Of a stretch of 64,000 nucleotides of DNA, positions 35,116-43,546 are shown in pieces. The notes beneath the pieces are model-generated. The model saw nothing but the letters and a program-made list of their open reading frames with translations, searched no databases and was not told the DNA's origin. This DNA comes from an uncultured Flavobacteriales bacterium (lineage in GTDB: Bacteria > Bacteroidota > Bacteroidia > Flavobacteriales_D > Parvicellaceae), in NCBI GenBank assembly GCA_913030835.1, contig CAJWDP010000004.1, positions 1 through 64,000 on the forward strand, written 5' to 3'. A program made the translations under genes and the position numbers. Every line of letters starts with the position of its first letter. The stretch's first letter is position 1.

Positions 35116-35153
35116 AGTAAAAAAGAAAAAGGTTGAACCGTAGGTCAACCTTT
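35116..35153 (-). terminator. Rho-independent terminator after MORN-like gene 2
   Basis: Nine-base-pair stem AAAGGTTGA/TCAACCTTT (35128-35136 with 35145-35153) around an eight-base loop, followed on the minus strand by TTTTTCTTTTTT. It lies 23 bases after the stop codon of the MORN-like gene. Confidence 0.85.
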
Positions 35154-35175
35154 CCACATCTACTATTAATTTTTC

Positions 35176-36072
35176 TTAAAATTCGATAATTCCGTCGGCA
35201 GCGTATTTGAAATTTTTGAAAATTTCGACCTTTTCTATGATTCCGTCTTCATCATAGATATACAATTTTCCTTCTTTCAATCTTCCACCTTCAAATGTTC
35301 CGTCCATCCAAATGTCTTTGTTGTCATTGTATACCTTTCGATTTCCATCGGGAATTTCAACGACCTGAACTTCTTTCCCTCCGTCATTGATTGTTCCGCT
35401 AACAATTTTCTCGCTTGTTTTGACTTCCGGCCCCAAGTTAAGATCAACAGGAGGATTGACCCTTTCCATTTGATTTCTTGATTTTACCACACCACCTTCT
35501 CCAAATTCAATGATCTCTTTGATGTCACCGTTTGGATATCGTCTTATGGCTTGTCCTTGTTCAATTCCTGCAGAGGTCGAAAACTCTAGCTCTACAACGC
35601 CGTTCGGATAAATGTACTTTTGTTGACCTTGGGATTGACCTTTTTCGTTGAAATTTTTCACCTGTGCCAACTGCCCGTTTTTGTGATACCTTTTGAATGA
35701 ACCCGTAAGAGTTTTACCTCGTTGAGTTCCTATTTCTTCGATTACACCAGGCTCATCATAATAGGTTTTGAAATTTCCTTTTGCACGGCCATTTACGTAG
35801 TTAACCTCACTTTGTGTATTCCCACTGGCATAATACCTCTTCCACAGCCCAACCTTTCGATTGGTCTTATAACTGCCTTCTTCGTATTTATCTTCAGGTT
35901 TATAATCCGGAAGGTTTCGCATGCTTGCGAAAATGACCCAAGGGCCCTCTTTTTTACCATCAATAGTTTCGTTAACGGTAACTCCTTGATATACCAAAGA
36001 TTGAGCGCTGACAATACTGCTTATCCCTGATACTAACAAGGCTATAAATATCACTTTAATCGTTACTTTCAT
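35176..36072 (-). CDS. Secreted MORN/YwqK-like repeat protein, copy 2
   Basis: The ATG at 36072 is chosen because it gives a clean signal peptide ending IVSA with Gln at +1; the in-frame extension to 36198 encodes nothing signal-like. The mature protein has the same MORN-like units as the gene at 33052 (LWKRYYASGNTQSE, GQAIRRYPNGDIKE), the EYGEGG/EFGEGG hinge, a basic linker and a matching tail (LYIYDEDGIIEK). Repeat units and tail are similar enough for an old tandem duplication. It is monocistronic, ending in a strong terminator. Function is unknown. Confidence 0.83.
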   Translation of the reverse strand: MKVTIKVIFIALLVSGISSIVSAQSLVYQGVTVNETIDGKKEGPWVIFASMRNLPDYKPEDKYEEGSYKTNRKVGLWKRYYASGNTQSEVNYVNGRAKGNFKTYYDEPGVIEEIGTQRGKTLTGSFKRYHKNGQLAQVKNFNEKGQSQGQQKYIYPNGVVELEFSTSAGIEQGQAIRRYPNGDIKEIIEFGEGGVVKSRNQMERVNPPVDLNLGPEVKTSEKIVSGTINDGGKEVQVVEIPDGNRKVYNDNKDIWMDGTFEGGRLKEGKLYIYDEDGIIEKVEIFKNFKYAADGIIEF

Positions 36073-36199
36073 AGCAATTAGCGGGACTCGGATAATGAGG
36101 GTGGCTAAAATAAGTATCCATTCTTGCCCGCTGAGTCTTAAAAATACAACAGGTTTATGGTTTTTGCAAGTAAATTTAACAGTAAAAGTGTTGTGCAAT

Positions 36200-36211
36200 T
36201 AGCTTAAGCTA
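36200..36211. promoter_or_regulatory. Perfect 12-base palindrome in the MORN-2 upstream region
   Basis: TAGCTTAAGCTA reads the same on both strands and lies 128 bases upstream of the MORN-like gene 2 start in a 194-base gap. Eleven of its bases recur at 25240-25250 upstream of the M43 protease. It could be an operator; nothing shows which protein binds. Confidence 0.3.
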
Positions 36212-36266
36212 TTCATAAGATGTTTAAAATCAGAAACATACAGAATTTACAGTTAATTTTATCGAA

Positions 36267-37220
36267 TTAAGACAATTGTAATTTTTCCGACAAATTGTGT
36301 AGCATTACCTCAACAATTTCTTCCAATTCATACTTGTTCTTCCAGTTCCAGTCCTTTTGTGAATCCTGATCGTCGATGCTGTGTGGCCACGATTGAGCGA
36401 TTTCGTCTCTAAAATCAGGTTGGTAGCAGATGCCAAAATCTTTTATCCTTTTGCGAATCGCCCTAGCAATGTCAGTCGGTTTGAAAGAAACACCACCTAA
36501 GTTGTAACTTGATCGCACCGTGATGTTTTCTTTCGGTGCTTCCATCAGTTGTACGGTAGCCCTTACGGCATCATCCATATACATCATAGGTAAAGCTCTG
36601 TCCTCTTTCAAGAAACAAGTATAAATTTCATTTTGAAGCGCAGAGTAAAAAATATCGATGGCGTAATCTGTTGTACCTCCCCCTGGTTTCGTTTTCCAGC
36701 TGATTAATCCAGGGTATCTTATACTTCTCACATCAACACCGTATTTATTATGGTAATACTCACACCATCTTTCTCCGGCTAGCTTTGAAATTCCATACAC
36801 CGTATTGGGATCCATTATGGTGTTTTGCGGAGTTGATTCTTTCGGTGTACTTGGACCAAAAACGGCAATTGAACTTGGCCAAAACACTTTTTTTATCAGA
36901 CCTTCTTTTGCAAGATTCAAAACGTTAAATAGCCCTTTCATATTTAGGTCCCAAGCCACTTGAGGTTTTAATTCCGCCGATGCAGAAAGTAATGCTGCAA
37001 GAAGATAAACCTCAGTCGTATTGTGTTTTTCAATAACGCCGCGTAATGCATCTAAATCCATTACGTCAAGTTGTTCTGTCGGACCGGCTATCTCGAGTTG
37101 CTTTATGTCTGTGGCGACTACATTCTCATTGCCGTACTTACCTCTTAAATATTCTACAAGATCTCCGCCAATCTGGCCGCCGGCACCTATGATTAATCGT
37201 TTATTATTTTCTCCTTTCAC
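36267..37220 (-). CDS. L-threonine 3-dehydrogenase, SDR/epimerase type
   Basis: A 317-residue extended SDR. GAGGQIGG (12-19) binds NAD and Tyr142/Lys146 in VYGISK are catalytic, with the serine in WPSSIAVFG. RYPGLISWKT and PGGGTTDYA are typical of the epimerase-like threonine dehydrogenases known from Flavobacterium, not of the zinc-type enzyme. It oxidises threonine to 2-amino-3-ketobutyrate. The next enzyme, kbl, is also in the window at 42282, although not adjacent. The methyltransferase gene lies 52 bases upstream. Confidence 0.9.
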   Translation of the reverse strand: MKGENNKRLIIGAGGQIGGDLVEYLRGKYGNENVVATDIKQLEIAGPTEQLDVMDLDALRGVIEKHNTTEVYLLAALLSASAELKPQVAWDLNMKGLFNVLNLAKEGLIKKVFWPSSIAVFGPSTPKESTPQNTIMDPNTVYGISKLAGERWCEYYHNKYGVDVRSIRYPGLISWKTKPGGGTTDYAIDIFYSALQNEIYTCFLKEDRALPMMYMDDAVRATVQLMEAPKENITVRSSYNLGGVSFKPTDIARAIRKRIKDFGICYQPDFRDEIAQSWPHSIDDQDSQKDWNWKNKYELEEIVEVMLHNLSEKLQLS

Positions 37221-37264
37221 GGTTTAAAACGCGTATTAATTAGTACGAATCTTTTGCTTTGAAG

Positions 37265-37272
37265 CAAATGTA
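37265..37272 (-). promoter_or_regulatory. -7 box upstream of threonine dehydrogenase
   Basis: The minus strand reads TACATTTG, an exact TAnnTTTG match, 44 bases before the start codon. A second exact box lies at 37274-37281 inside the end of the methyltransferase gene. No -33 TTG fits either. Confidence 0.3.
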
Positions 37273-38109
37273 TCAAATATATGATTCAGGCACATTTGCA
37301 TCTTGACTGGAAATGGTGGCGTTGGGGTAAGATATTAGGTAATATCCGGCAGTAATAAAGAAATTTCTCAGGTACGGTATGGATTTGAAAGGGGGTATTG
37401 ATTTTTTCGGTTTTAATCCAAATTTTATTTCATAATTCGGGTTGATAAAATACCAAACTTCTCGATCAATGGAGTATTCCTCTTTTTTTAAAATTCTTCG
37501 GAAACGTTCGAGGCTAATACCCGTTTCTTTTATTTCTATCAGGTTGTCAACATTTCTTTGAGTTTCACCGAACAAAAGCAACATTTTTTTATATGCCACT
37601 GTTGGCAAGAGATGAAACCAGGGAAGTTTTGAGAGAAAAGTGCTTTTGCAGGTTTGCTGGTGGCCCCCAAATGGCATTTGCCATGGTGGAAATCCAAAAA
37701 AGATATTGCTTGAGGGTTTAAGGAACCTTTTAATGTAAGCCATAAATTTTTCCTGATCATGAATGTGCTCAATCACATCTCTCATGATGATAATGTCGAA
37801 CTTCCAATTTAAGTCTGGATCGACGTCATAGATGTCCTGAACCATAAAATTTGCACGATCCTTTTTTGGGTGGTCAAGAAAGTATTCATTGGCTTTATCA
37901 ATTTTACCTTGTAGAATATCAATGCCTACGATTTTGCAACCTCGTTGTAGAAATGGTAGCAGGTTTCCTCCCTCTCCGCAGCCAATCTCCAAGATTGATG
38001 TTTCAGGGGTAATCGGGTGTGTTTGCTCAATGAAAGGGATAACGTACTTTTCGGTGGTTTGGACCTGCTCGTTAAAGTACTTTTTCTTATTAATATGTCT
38101 TTCCTGCAT
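37273..38109 (-). CDS. Class I SAM-dependent methyltransferase
   Basis: A 278-residue protein. Motif I is ILEIGCGEGGNLLPF (45-59), the acidic end of strand 2 is VGIDILQGK, and motif post-I is IIMRDVIEHI. The C-terminal third, with several basic and aromatic residues, is typical of small-molecule or lipid methyltransferases, but the substrate cannot be named. It starts 13 bases after frr, so it is probably read from the pyrH-frr transcript. Confidence 0.82.
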   Translation of the reverse strand: MQERHINKKKYFNEQVQTTEKYVIPFIEQTHPITPETSILEIGCGEGGNLLPFLQRGCKIVGIDILQGKIDKANEYFLDHPKKDRANFMVQDIYDVDPDLNWKFDIIIMRDVIEHIHDQEKFMAYIKRFLKPSSNIFFGFPPWQMPFGGHQQTCKSTFLSKLPWFHLLPTVAYKKMLLLFGETQRNVDNLIEIKETGISLERFRRILKKEEYSIDREVWYFINPNYEIKFGLKPKKSIPPFKSIPYLRNFFITAGYYLISYPNATISSQDANVPESYI

Positions 38110-38122
38110 TCCGGGATGCGGA

Positions 38123-38686
38123 TTATACCGTCATTATGTCCTTTTCTTTGTTGTCTACCAATACATCCACTCGACTTGTATAATTATCGGTAAGCTCTTG
38201 GACATCAATTTCGGCATTTTTTGCCATATCTTCTGATAGCCCGTCACTTTTCAGGCCTTTTATGAAATCATTCGCCTCTTTCCTTGAATTACGAATACCA
38301 ACTTTGGCGTGCTCCCCGGCTGCTTTTGCTCTTTTACAAAGCTCTTTTCTTCTTTCTTCAGTTAGAACAGGAACATTAATCATGATCAGCTCACCATTGT
38401 TTTGCGGGTTTAGGCCAAGGTTAGCATTAGTTATGCCTTTTGAAATGTCATCAAGAATAGACTTTTCCCAAGGCTGCACAGAAATTGTTCTGGCGTCTAC
38501 TGTGTTCACATTGGCAACTTGATTCAATGGAGTAGGGTTCCCGTAATACTCTACCTGTACAGAATCCAACATGGAAGGTGTTGCCTTTCCAGCGCGAATT
38601 TTGGTTAATTCGCTTGCCAGATGCTCCATGGATTTTTTCATAGATGCTTCTGCCTCTTCCATTGCCATATTTATTTCTTCTGTCAT
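38123..38686 (-). CDS. frr: Ribosome recycling factor
   Basis: A 187-residue protein with the full-length family sequence: LTKIRAGKATPSMLD, YYGNPTPLNQVANV, QPWEKSILDDI and the C-terminal DNYTSRVDVLVDNKEKDIM. It splits the post-termination ribosome together with EF-G. It follows pyrH after 51 bases, the usual order. Confidence 0.97.
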   Translation of the reverse strand: MTEEINMAMEEAEASMKKSMEHLASELTKIRAGKATPSMLDSVQVEYYGNPTPLNQVANVNTVDARTISVQPWEKSILDDISKGITNANLGLNPQNNGELIMINVPVLTEERRKELCKRAKAAGEHAKVGIRNSRKEANDFIKGLKSDGLSEDMAKNAEIDVQELTDNYTSRVDVLVDNKEKDIMTV

Positions 38687-38737
38687 TTCTTTTGTTTTTC
38701 CAAGTGAACTTATGACCTCAAATATAAGATTTTGAAG

Positions 38738-39445
38738 TTATGCATCGACAAGAGTTCCGACCTCTTCTCCCTGCACCAAATTGTACAAATTACCCGGAGT
38801 ATTCATGTCGAAAACAATGATTGGAAGATTGTTTTCTTTGCATAAGGTGAAAGCAGTAAGGTCCATAACATTGAGTCCCATGTCATACACTTCATCAAAA
38901 GAAATTTGATTGAACTTTGTAGCTTCAGGATCTTTTTCCGGGTCAGCAGAATAAATGCCGTCTACCCGAGTTCCTTTTAGAATTACATTGGCTTCAATTT
39001 CAATCGCTCGCAAAGAAGCTGCTGAATCCGTTGTGAAAAAAGGATTTCCGGTCCCCGCACCAAAGATCACGATCCGACCTCTTTCAAGATGCCTGACTGC
39101 TTTTCTTCTGATAAACGGCTCGGCAATTTCTTTCATCTCGATGGCGGACTGAAGTCGTGTTTGCAATCCAATGGATTCCAAAGCTGCTTGAAGTGCCATA
39201 CTATTGATCATAGTGGCGAGCATACCCATATAATCTCCTTGGGTTCTTTCCATGCCACCTTCAGATGCCTGTACACCCCGGAAAATATTTCCCCCACCAA
39301 TTACGATGGCAATCTCAACTCCACTTTCAGAAACGGTTTTTATTTCTTTTGCATATTGCATCAATCGATCGTTGTCGATACCAAAACCTTTGTTTCCCAT
39401 CAGTGCTTCTCCACTGAGTTTGAGTAGAACTCTTTTGTATTTCAT
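38738..39445 (-). CDS. pyrH: Uridylate kinase
   Basis: A 235-residue UMP kinase of the amino-acid kinase fold. [11 protein letters not shown] is at the N-terminus, [11 protein letters not shown] the nucleotide-binding loop, and [13 protein letters not shown] the UMP-binding region. It makes UDP from UMP. It lies just past the tsf terminator, so the pyrH-frr pair should have its own promoter in the 68-base gap, although I found no exact -7 box. Confidence 0.97.
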   Translation of the reverse strand: MKYKRVLLKLSGEALMGNKGFGIDNDRLMQYAKEIKTVSESGVEIAIVIGGGNIFRGVQASEGGMERTQGDYMGMLATMINSMALQAALESIGLQTRLQSAIEMKEIAEPFIRRKAVRHLERGRIVIFGAGTGNPFFTTDSAASLRAIEIEANVILKGTRVDGIYSADPEKDPEATKFNQISFDEVYDMGLNVMDLTAFTLCKENNLPIIVFDMNTPGNLYNLVQGEEVGTLVDA

Positions 39446-39480
39446 GGTGTGTGTTAAATAGCAGTTCTAAATGTAAGGAT

Positions 39481-39507
39481 AAAAAAAAAGAGAGCTAAGC
39501 TCTCTTT
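39481..39507 (-). terminator. Rho-independent terminator after tsf
   Basis: Ten-base-pair arms AAAGAGAGCT and AGCTCTCTTT (39487-39496 with 39498-39507) are followed on the minus strand by nine T residues. It lies seven bases past the tsf stop and ends the rplM-rpsI-rpsB-tsf unit. Confidence 0.93.
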
Positions 39508-39513
39508 AATAAA

Positions 39514-40341
39514 TTAAATTGAAAGGGATACCCTTTTGAAGTCGGTTACCGTCAGGTCTCCATCGGTTTCCTGAAGAAATTGTTTTACTGACTTTTTATT
39601 GTCTCTTACAAAGGCTTGATTTAACAGAGTGGACTCTTTGTAAAATTTATTCAATCTTCCGTGAGCAATTTTTTCCGCCAGTTCAGCTGGCTTACCCTCT
39701 TGAATGGCCAATTCCTTGCCAATTTCTAACTCTTTGTCAATGATTTCTTTTGGAACCGAATTTTCATCTACTGAAATCGGTGCCATAGCCGCAACTTGCA
39801 TAGCAACTTGTCTTCCGGCTTCCGATGCGTCTTTCGAGAATCCAACTATTGTAGCAATTTGATTGCCTGGGTGATTGTAAGCCACAACGTTGGCTGCTTC
39901 AATTACTTGACAAGCTGAGATGTCTATTTTTTCACCAATTACACCTGTTTGTTCTGTGATTTTATCTGCAACACTTAATCCATTACCGTCGTAGGATTGT
40001 GTTTTAAGTTCATCTATAGAAGAAGCACCTCCAGTGATTGCGATCTCAGCCAGTTTGTTAGCGAAATCTCCAAAGTCTTTGTTTTTTGCAACAAAATCAG
40101 TTTCGCAGTTCAAGCATACCAAAACTCCTTTCGTTCCGTTATCATCGACTTTAGCAATAACCAAACCTTCTGAAGCATCTCGGTCACCTCTCTTAGCAGC
40201 AACTTTTTGACCTTTTTTTCTTAGCAGGTCAATCGCTTCCTCCATGTCCCCGTTTGTTTCGGTCAGTGCTTTTTTGCAGTCCATCATTCCTGCACCTGTC
40301 TTTTTTCTTAGTTCATTTACTTGTGAAGCTGTAACAGACAT
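39514..40341 (-). CDS. tsf: Elongation factor Ts
   Basis: A 275-residue nucleotide-exchange factor for EF-Tu. The N-terminal UBA-like domain reads LRKKTGAGMMDCKKAL, followed by CETDFVAKNKDF. Its length is normal for the longer form. It follows rpsB after 26 bases, the universal gene pair. Confidence 0.97.
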   Translation of the reverse strand: MSVTASQVNELRKKTGAGMMDCKKALTETNGDMEEAIDLLRKKGQKVAAKRGDRDASEGLVIAKVDDNGTKGVLVCLNCETDFVAKNKDFGDFANKLAEIAITGGASSIDELKTQSYDGNGLSVADKITEQTGVIGEKIDISACQVIEAANVVAYNHPGNQIATIVGFSKDASEAGRQVAMQVAAMAPISVDENSVPKEIIDKELEIGKELAIQEGKPAELAEKIAHGRLNKFYKESTLLNQAFVRDNKKSVKQFLQETDGDLTVTDFKRVSLSI

Positions 40342-40367
40342 AATTCTTGTTTTCTTTTTTGTTAAAC

Positions 40368-41117
40368 TTATTTTGCTTCCTCAACGGCTGCTGGTTCTTC
40401 TGATTTTGTATCTACTTTGGATTTTGCAGTTTTCCGCTCAGAAAGACCTTCTTTGATTGACTCTGTCATATGTCCAACAATTGTTGAAATTGACTTCGTT
40501 GCATCATCATTTGCTGGTATTACAAAATCAACCTCTCTTGGGTCTGAATTTGTGTCGACCATAGCAAAAATTGGGATGCCCAACTTTTTCGCTTCTTTTA
40601 CAGCGATGTGCTCCTTTCGGATGTCAACGACAAACAATGCAGCTGGCAATCTTGTCATGTCCGCAATTGAACCCAAGACTTTTTCCATCTTTCCTTTTTG
40701 TCTGGAGAGCATAAGCTGCTCTCTTTTTGACAATGTATCCATCGTTCCATCTTGATTCATTTTGTCAATGGAATGCATTTTTCGGATGGTTTTTCTTGTC
40801 GTTCCAAAATTGGTAAGCATACCACCGGTCCACCTTTCGGTAACATAGGGCATGTTCACTTCTTTCACCAGGTTTTCAACGATTTCTTTTGCTTGCTTTT
40901 TAGTTGCTACGAAAAGAACTTTTTTCCCGGATTTAGCAATTTGTTTTAGGGCCGAAGCAGCCTCTTCTATCTTAACGATAGATTTGTTCAGATCAATGAC
41001 GTGAATTCCTTTTTTCTCGTCAAAAATGTATGGTGCCATATTCGGATTCCACTTTCTTTTTAAGTGCCCGAAATGCACCCCTGCATTCAATAAATCTTCA
41101 AATGTAATTTTTGCCAT
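40368..41117 (-). CDS. rpsB: 30S ribosomal protein S2
   Basis: A 249-residue ribosomal protein. GVHFGHLKRKWNPNM is at the N-terminus, VTERWTGGMLTN and PAALFVVDIRKEHIAV follow, and GIPIFAMVDTNSDP is well conserved. The C-terminal extension is rich in Lys, Glu and Ala. It sits between rpsI and tsf on the minus strand. Confidence 0.97.
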   Translation of the reverse strand: MAKITFEDLLNAGVHFGHLKRKWNPNMAPYIFDEKKGIHVIDLNKSIVKIEEAASALKQIAKSGKKVLFVATKKQAKEIVENLVKEVNMPYVTERWTGGMLTNFGTTRKTIRKMHSIDKMNQDGTMDTLSKREQLMLSRQKGKMEKVLGSIADMTRLPAALFVVDIRKEHIAVKEAKKLGIPIFAMVDTNSDPREVDFVIPANDDATKSISTIVGHMTESIKEGLSERKTAKSKVDTKSEEPAAVEEAK

Positions 41118-41192
41118 TTTATTCTGTTTACATTCCTAGTTTAGGCAGCACTGCTGTAATTCAAGTTGAATAGCAGAGCTTGGATACTAAAC

Positions 41193-41212
41193 AAGAGTCG
41201 GCAAAGACTCTT
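41193..41212 (-). terminator. Hairpin between rpsI and rpsB
   Basis: Seven-base-pair inverted repeat AAGAGTC/GACTCTT around a six-base loop, 20 bases after the rpsI stop and 76 bases before the rpsB start. Only a weak T run (TTGTTT) follows on the minus strand. It may be a partial terminator or an attenuator for rpsB-tsf, not a full stop. Confidence 0.45.
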
Positions 41213-41231
41213 CTTCAGAACAGTTATTAAA

Positions 41232-41618
41232 TTAACGTTTACTAAATTGAAATTTCTTTCTGGCCTTTGGTTGTCCAGGTTTCTTTCTTTCAACCATTCT
41301 TGGGTCTCTTGTCATCAAGCTTTCCCCTTTCAAGACAGGTTTGTTGGCTTCGTCTATCTTAACAAGCGCTCTGCAAATTGCCAAACGGATTGCGTCAACT
41401 TGGCCATTTATACCACCGCCTTTTACGTTTACTTTTACGTCGTATTTTCCTTTGGTTTCAGTAAGCTCGAAGGGTCTGTTGATTTTATATTGATGGATTG
41501 CAATGGGCACATATTCATTTATCTCTCTGCCGTTAATTACAACTTTACCTTTTCCTTCGCTAAGATATACTCTTGCTACTGAGGTTTTTCTTCTTCCTAA
41601 TGCGTTGATCGTTGACAT
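41232..41618 (-). CDS. rpsI: 30S ribosomal protein S9
   Basis: A 128-residue protein. The conserved N-terminus is ALGRRKTSVARVYL, and the C-terminus KKPGQPKARKKFQFSKR ends with the basic tail that reaches the tRNA in the P site. A single base separates it from rplM, the universal partner. Confidence 0.98.
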   Translation of the reverse strand: MSTINALGRRKTSVARVYLSEGKGKVVINGREINEYVPIAIHQYKINRPFELTETKGKYDVKVNVKGGGINGQVDAIRLAICRALVKIDEANKPVLKGESLMTRDPRMVERKKPGQPKARKKFQFSKR

Positions 41619-41619
41619 A

Positions 41620-42075
41620 TTATCGTATTGAACTTAAATCTAAAACTTCAGGTTTTTGAGCCTCTTGATCGTGATCAGGACCCACATACACTTTCATATT
41701 TTTGTAAATCGCTCTACCAAGCTTATTCTTTGGAAGCATGCCTTTAACAGCTTTTTCAACCAAGCGTTCTGGATGCTTAGCAAGTACTTCTTCGGCTGTT
41801 GTAACTCGCTGACCTCCCGGGTAACCCGTATGTCTGATGTATTTTTTTTCAGACCACTTGTTCCCGCTTAGTTTTACTTTGTCAGCATTGATCACTACAA
41901 CATAATCTCCGCAGTCGGCATGAGGCGTATAATTCACCTTATGCTTTCCTCTTAACACCACGGCAATTCTGCTTGCTAATCTGCCTAAAGTTTGACCGTC
42001 TGCATCTACAAGGAACCACTTCTTGTCAGCGTTTGCCTTGTTAACTGATGCTGTTTTATAACTTAATGTATCCAC
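41620..42075 (-). CDS. rplM: 50S ribosomal protein L13
   Basis: A 151-residue protein with WFLVDADGQTLGRLAS, NYTPHADCGDYVVVIN and the KAVKGMLPKNKLGR segment. It is the first gene of the rplM-rpsI-rpsB-tsf block. Confidence 0.98.
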   Translation of the reverse strand: MDTLSYKTASVNKANADKKWFLVDADGQTLGRLASRIAVVLRGKHKVNYTPHADCGDYVVVINADKVKLSGNKWSEKKYIRHTGYPGGQRVTTAEEVLAKHPERLVEKAVKGMLPKNKLGRAIYKNMKVYVGPDHDQEAQKPEVLDLSSIR

Positions 42076-42118
42076 GTTTAGCTTAAATATGTTATTAAAG
42101 TTTCCCTAAAATGGGCTG

Positions 42119-42149
42119 CGAATTTAAAACTATTTTTTTATTACGCCAA
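42119..42149 (-). promoter_or_regulatory. Possible promoter of the rplM operon
   Basis: On the minus strand, TTG (42149-42147) is followed after 20 bases by TAAATTCG (42126-42119), one mismatch from TAnnTTTG, 43 bases before the rplM ATG. This is the only candidate in the 206-base gap after kbl. I see nothing else in that gap. Confidence 0.35.
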
Positions 42150-42281
42150 GTTAATTGCCATTGAAATTTGGCGCTTTCATTAGCTTCCTTGGGGTTGAAA
42201 CACCAATTCATCAAGAACTTCGGACCTCACGAGTTCGTCAAATGCTGCAACGACAGGATAGATTTTACACTTGAATCCGAA

Positions 42282-43469
42282 CTAAATAACATCCAGCTCT
42301 TTCCCCACTTTTATAAATGCATCTATTGCTTTGTCTAGATGCTCTTTGGTGTGTGCAGCTGAGATTTGCGTCCGTATCCGAGCTTCACCTTTGGGTACAA
42401 CGGGATAGAAAAACCCGATAGCGTATACGCCTTCATCGAGTAACTTATTTGCAAATTGTTGAGATAGCGAAGCATCATACAACATGATAGGTACAATGGG
42501 CGAATCGCCTTGTTTTATATCGAATCCTGCTGCTTTAATCTTTGATTTGAAATATTTTGTGTTTTCATCAAGCCGGTCTCTCAATTCCGTGTTTGAACTT
42601 AATAGATCAAAGACCTTATTGGCGGCACCAACGATTGATGGAGCGAGCGAGTTGGAGAATAGATAAGGTCTTGAGCGTTGCCTCAAGATTTCAATAATTT
42701 CTTTCTTTCCGGTAGTATATCCGCCCATTGCACCTCCCAGAGCTTTTCCTAAGGTTCCGGTTATAATATCGACTCTACCCATAACATTGCAGTATTCAGG
42801 CGTTCCTCGTCCAGTGGCACCGATAAAGCCTGCGGAATGGCATTCGTCAATCATAACTAACGCATCGTACTTTTCCGCCAGATCGCAGATTTGATCCAAT
42901 TTTGCAATATCCCCATCCATAGAGAATACACCGTCCGTAACGACCAGTCTGAAACGCTTGTCCTGTGCTTCGATCAGTTTGTTCTCCAGATCATTCATGT
43001 CGCTATGCGCGTAGCGGTATCTTGCAGCTTTACAAAGGCGAACACCATCAATTATGGAGGCGTGGTTCAGCGCATCGGAAATAATCGCGTCTTCTGCATT
43101 GAGAAGAGGTTCAAACAATCCCCCATTCGCGTCAAAAGCAGCAGCATATAGAATGGTGTCTTCAGTACCGTAAAAATTCGCGATTTTTTCTTCCAGCTCT
43201 TTGTGAATATTTTGAGTTCCACAAATAAATCGAACCGAAGACATACCAAATCCGTGACTGTCGAGCGCATCTTTTGCCGCTTGAATGACTTCTGGGTGTG
43301 ATGAAAGTCCGAGGTAATTGTTGGCGCACATGATGATTACGTCATCGCCGCTGTTTACCCTTACATCGGCGCCTTGCGGAGTGGTAATGATTCTTTCGCT
43401 TTTAAAAAGCCCTGAAGATTCGATGGTTTCCAGCTCTTTTTGCAGGTGTTCTTTGATCTTTCCGTACAT
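42282..43469 (-). CDS. kbl: Glycine C-acetyltransferase (2-amino-3-ketobutyrate CoA ligase)
   Basis: A 395-residue alpha-oxoamine synthase. Lys242 in [14 protein letters not shown] forms the internal aldimine, and [10 protein letters not shown] holds the PLP-binding Asp and His. [12 protein letters not shown] is the N-terminal signature. The enzyme splits 2-amino-3-ketobutyrate with CoA into glycine and acetyl-CoA, the step after the threonine dehydrogenase encoded at 36267. Confidence 0.94.
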   Translation of the reverse strand: MYGKIKEHLQKELETIESSGLFKSERIITTPQGADVRVNSGDDVIIMCANNYLGLSSHPEVIQAAKDALDSHGFGMSSVRFICGTQNIHKELEEKIANFYGTEDTILYAAAFDANGGLFEPLLNAEDAIISDALNHASIIDGVRLCKAARYRYAHSDMNDLENKLIEAQDKRFRLVVTDGVFSMDGDIAKLDQICDLAEKYDALVMIDECHSAGFIGATGRGTPEYCNVMGRVDIITGTLGKALGGAMGGYTTGKKEIIEILRQRSRPYLFSNSLAPSIVGAANKVFDLLSSNTELRDRLDENTKYFKSKIKAAGFDIKQGDSPIVPIMLYDASLSQQFANKLLDEGVYAIGFFYPVVPKGEARIRTQISAAHTKEHLDKAIDAFIKVGKELDVI

Positions 43470-43546
43470 AGTTTTTCACGGGATTAAAATGTGCAGACGA
43501 AGATAACAAAGAGTGGCTAAAAAGAAAGTCCGATTGAGGATAAAGA

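Noticed and set aside
41193-41212. Full terminator between rpsI and rpsB
   Set aside because: The stem is good but no proper T run follows, so it is listed only as a weak terminator or attenuator.
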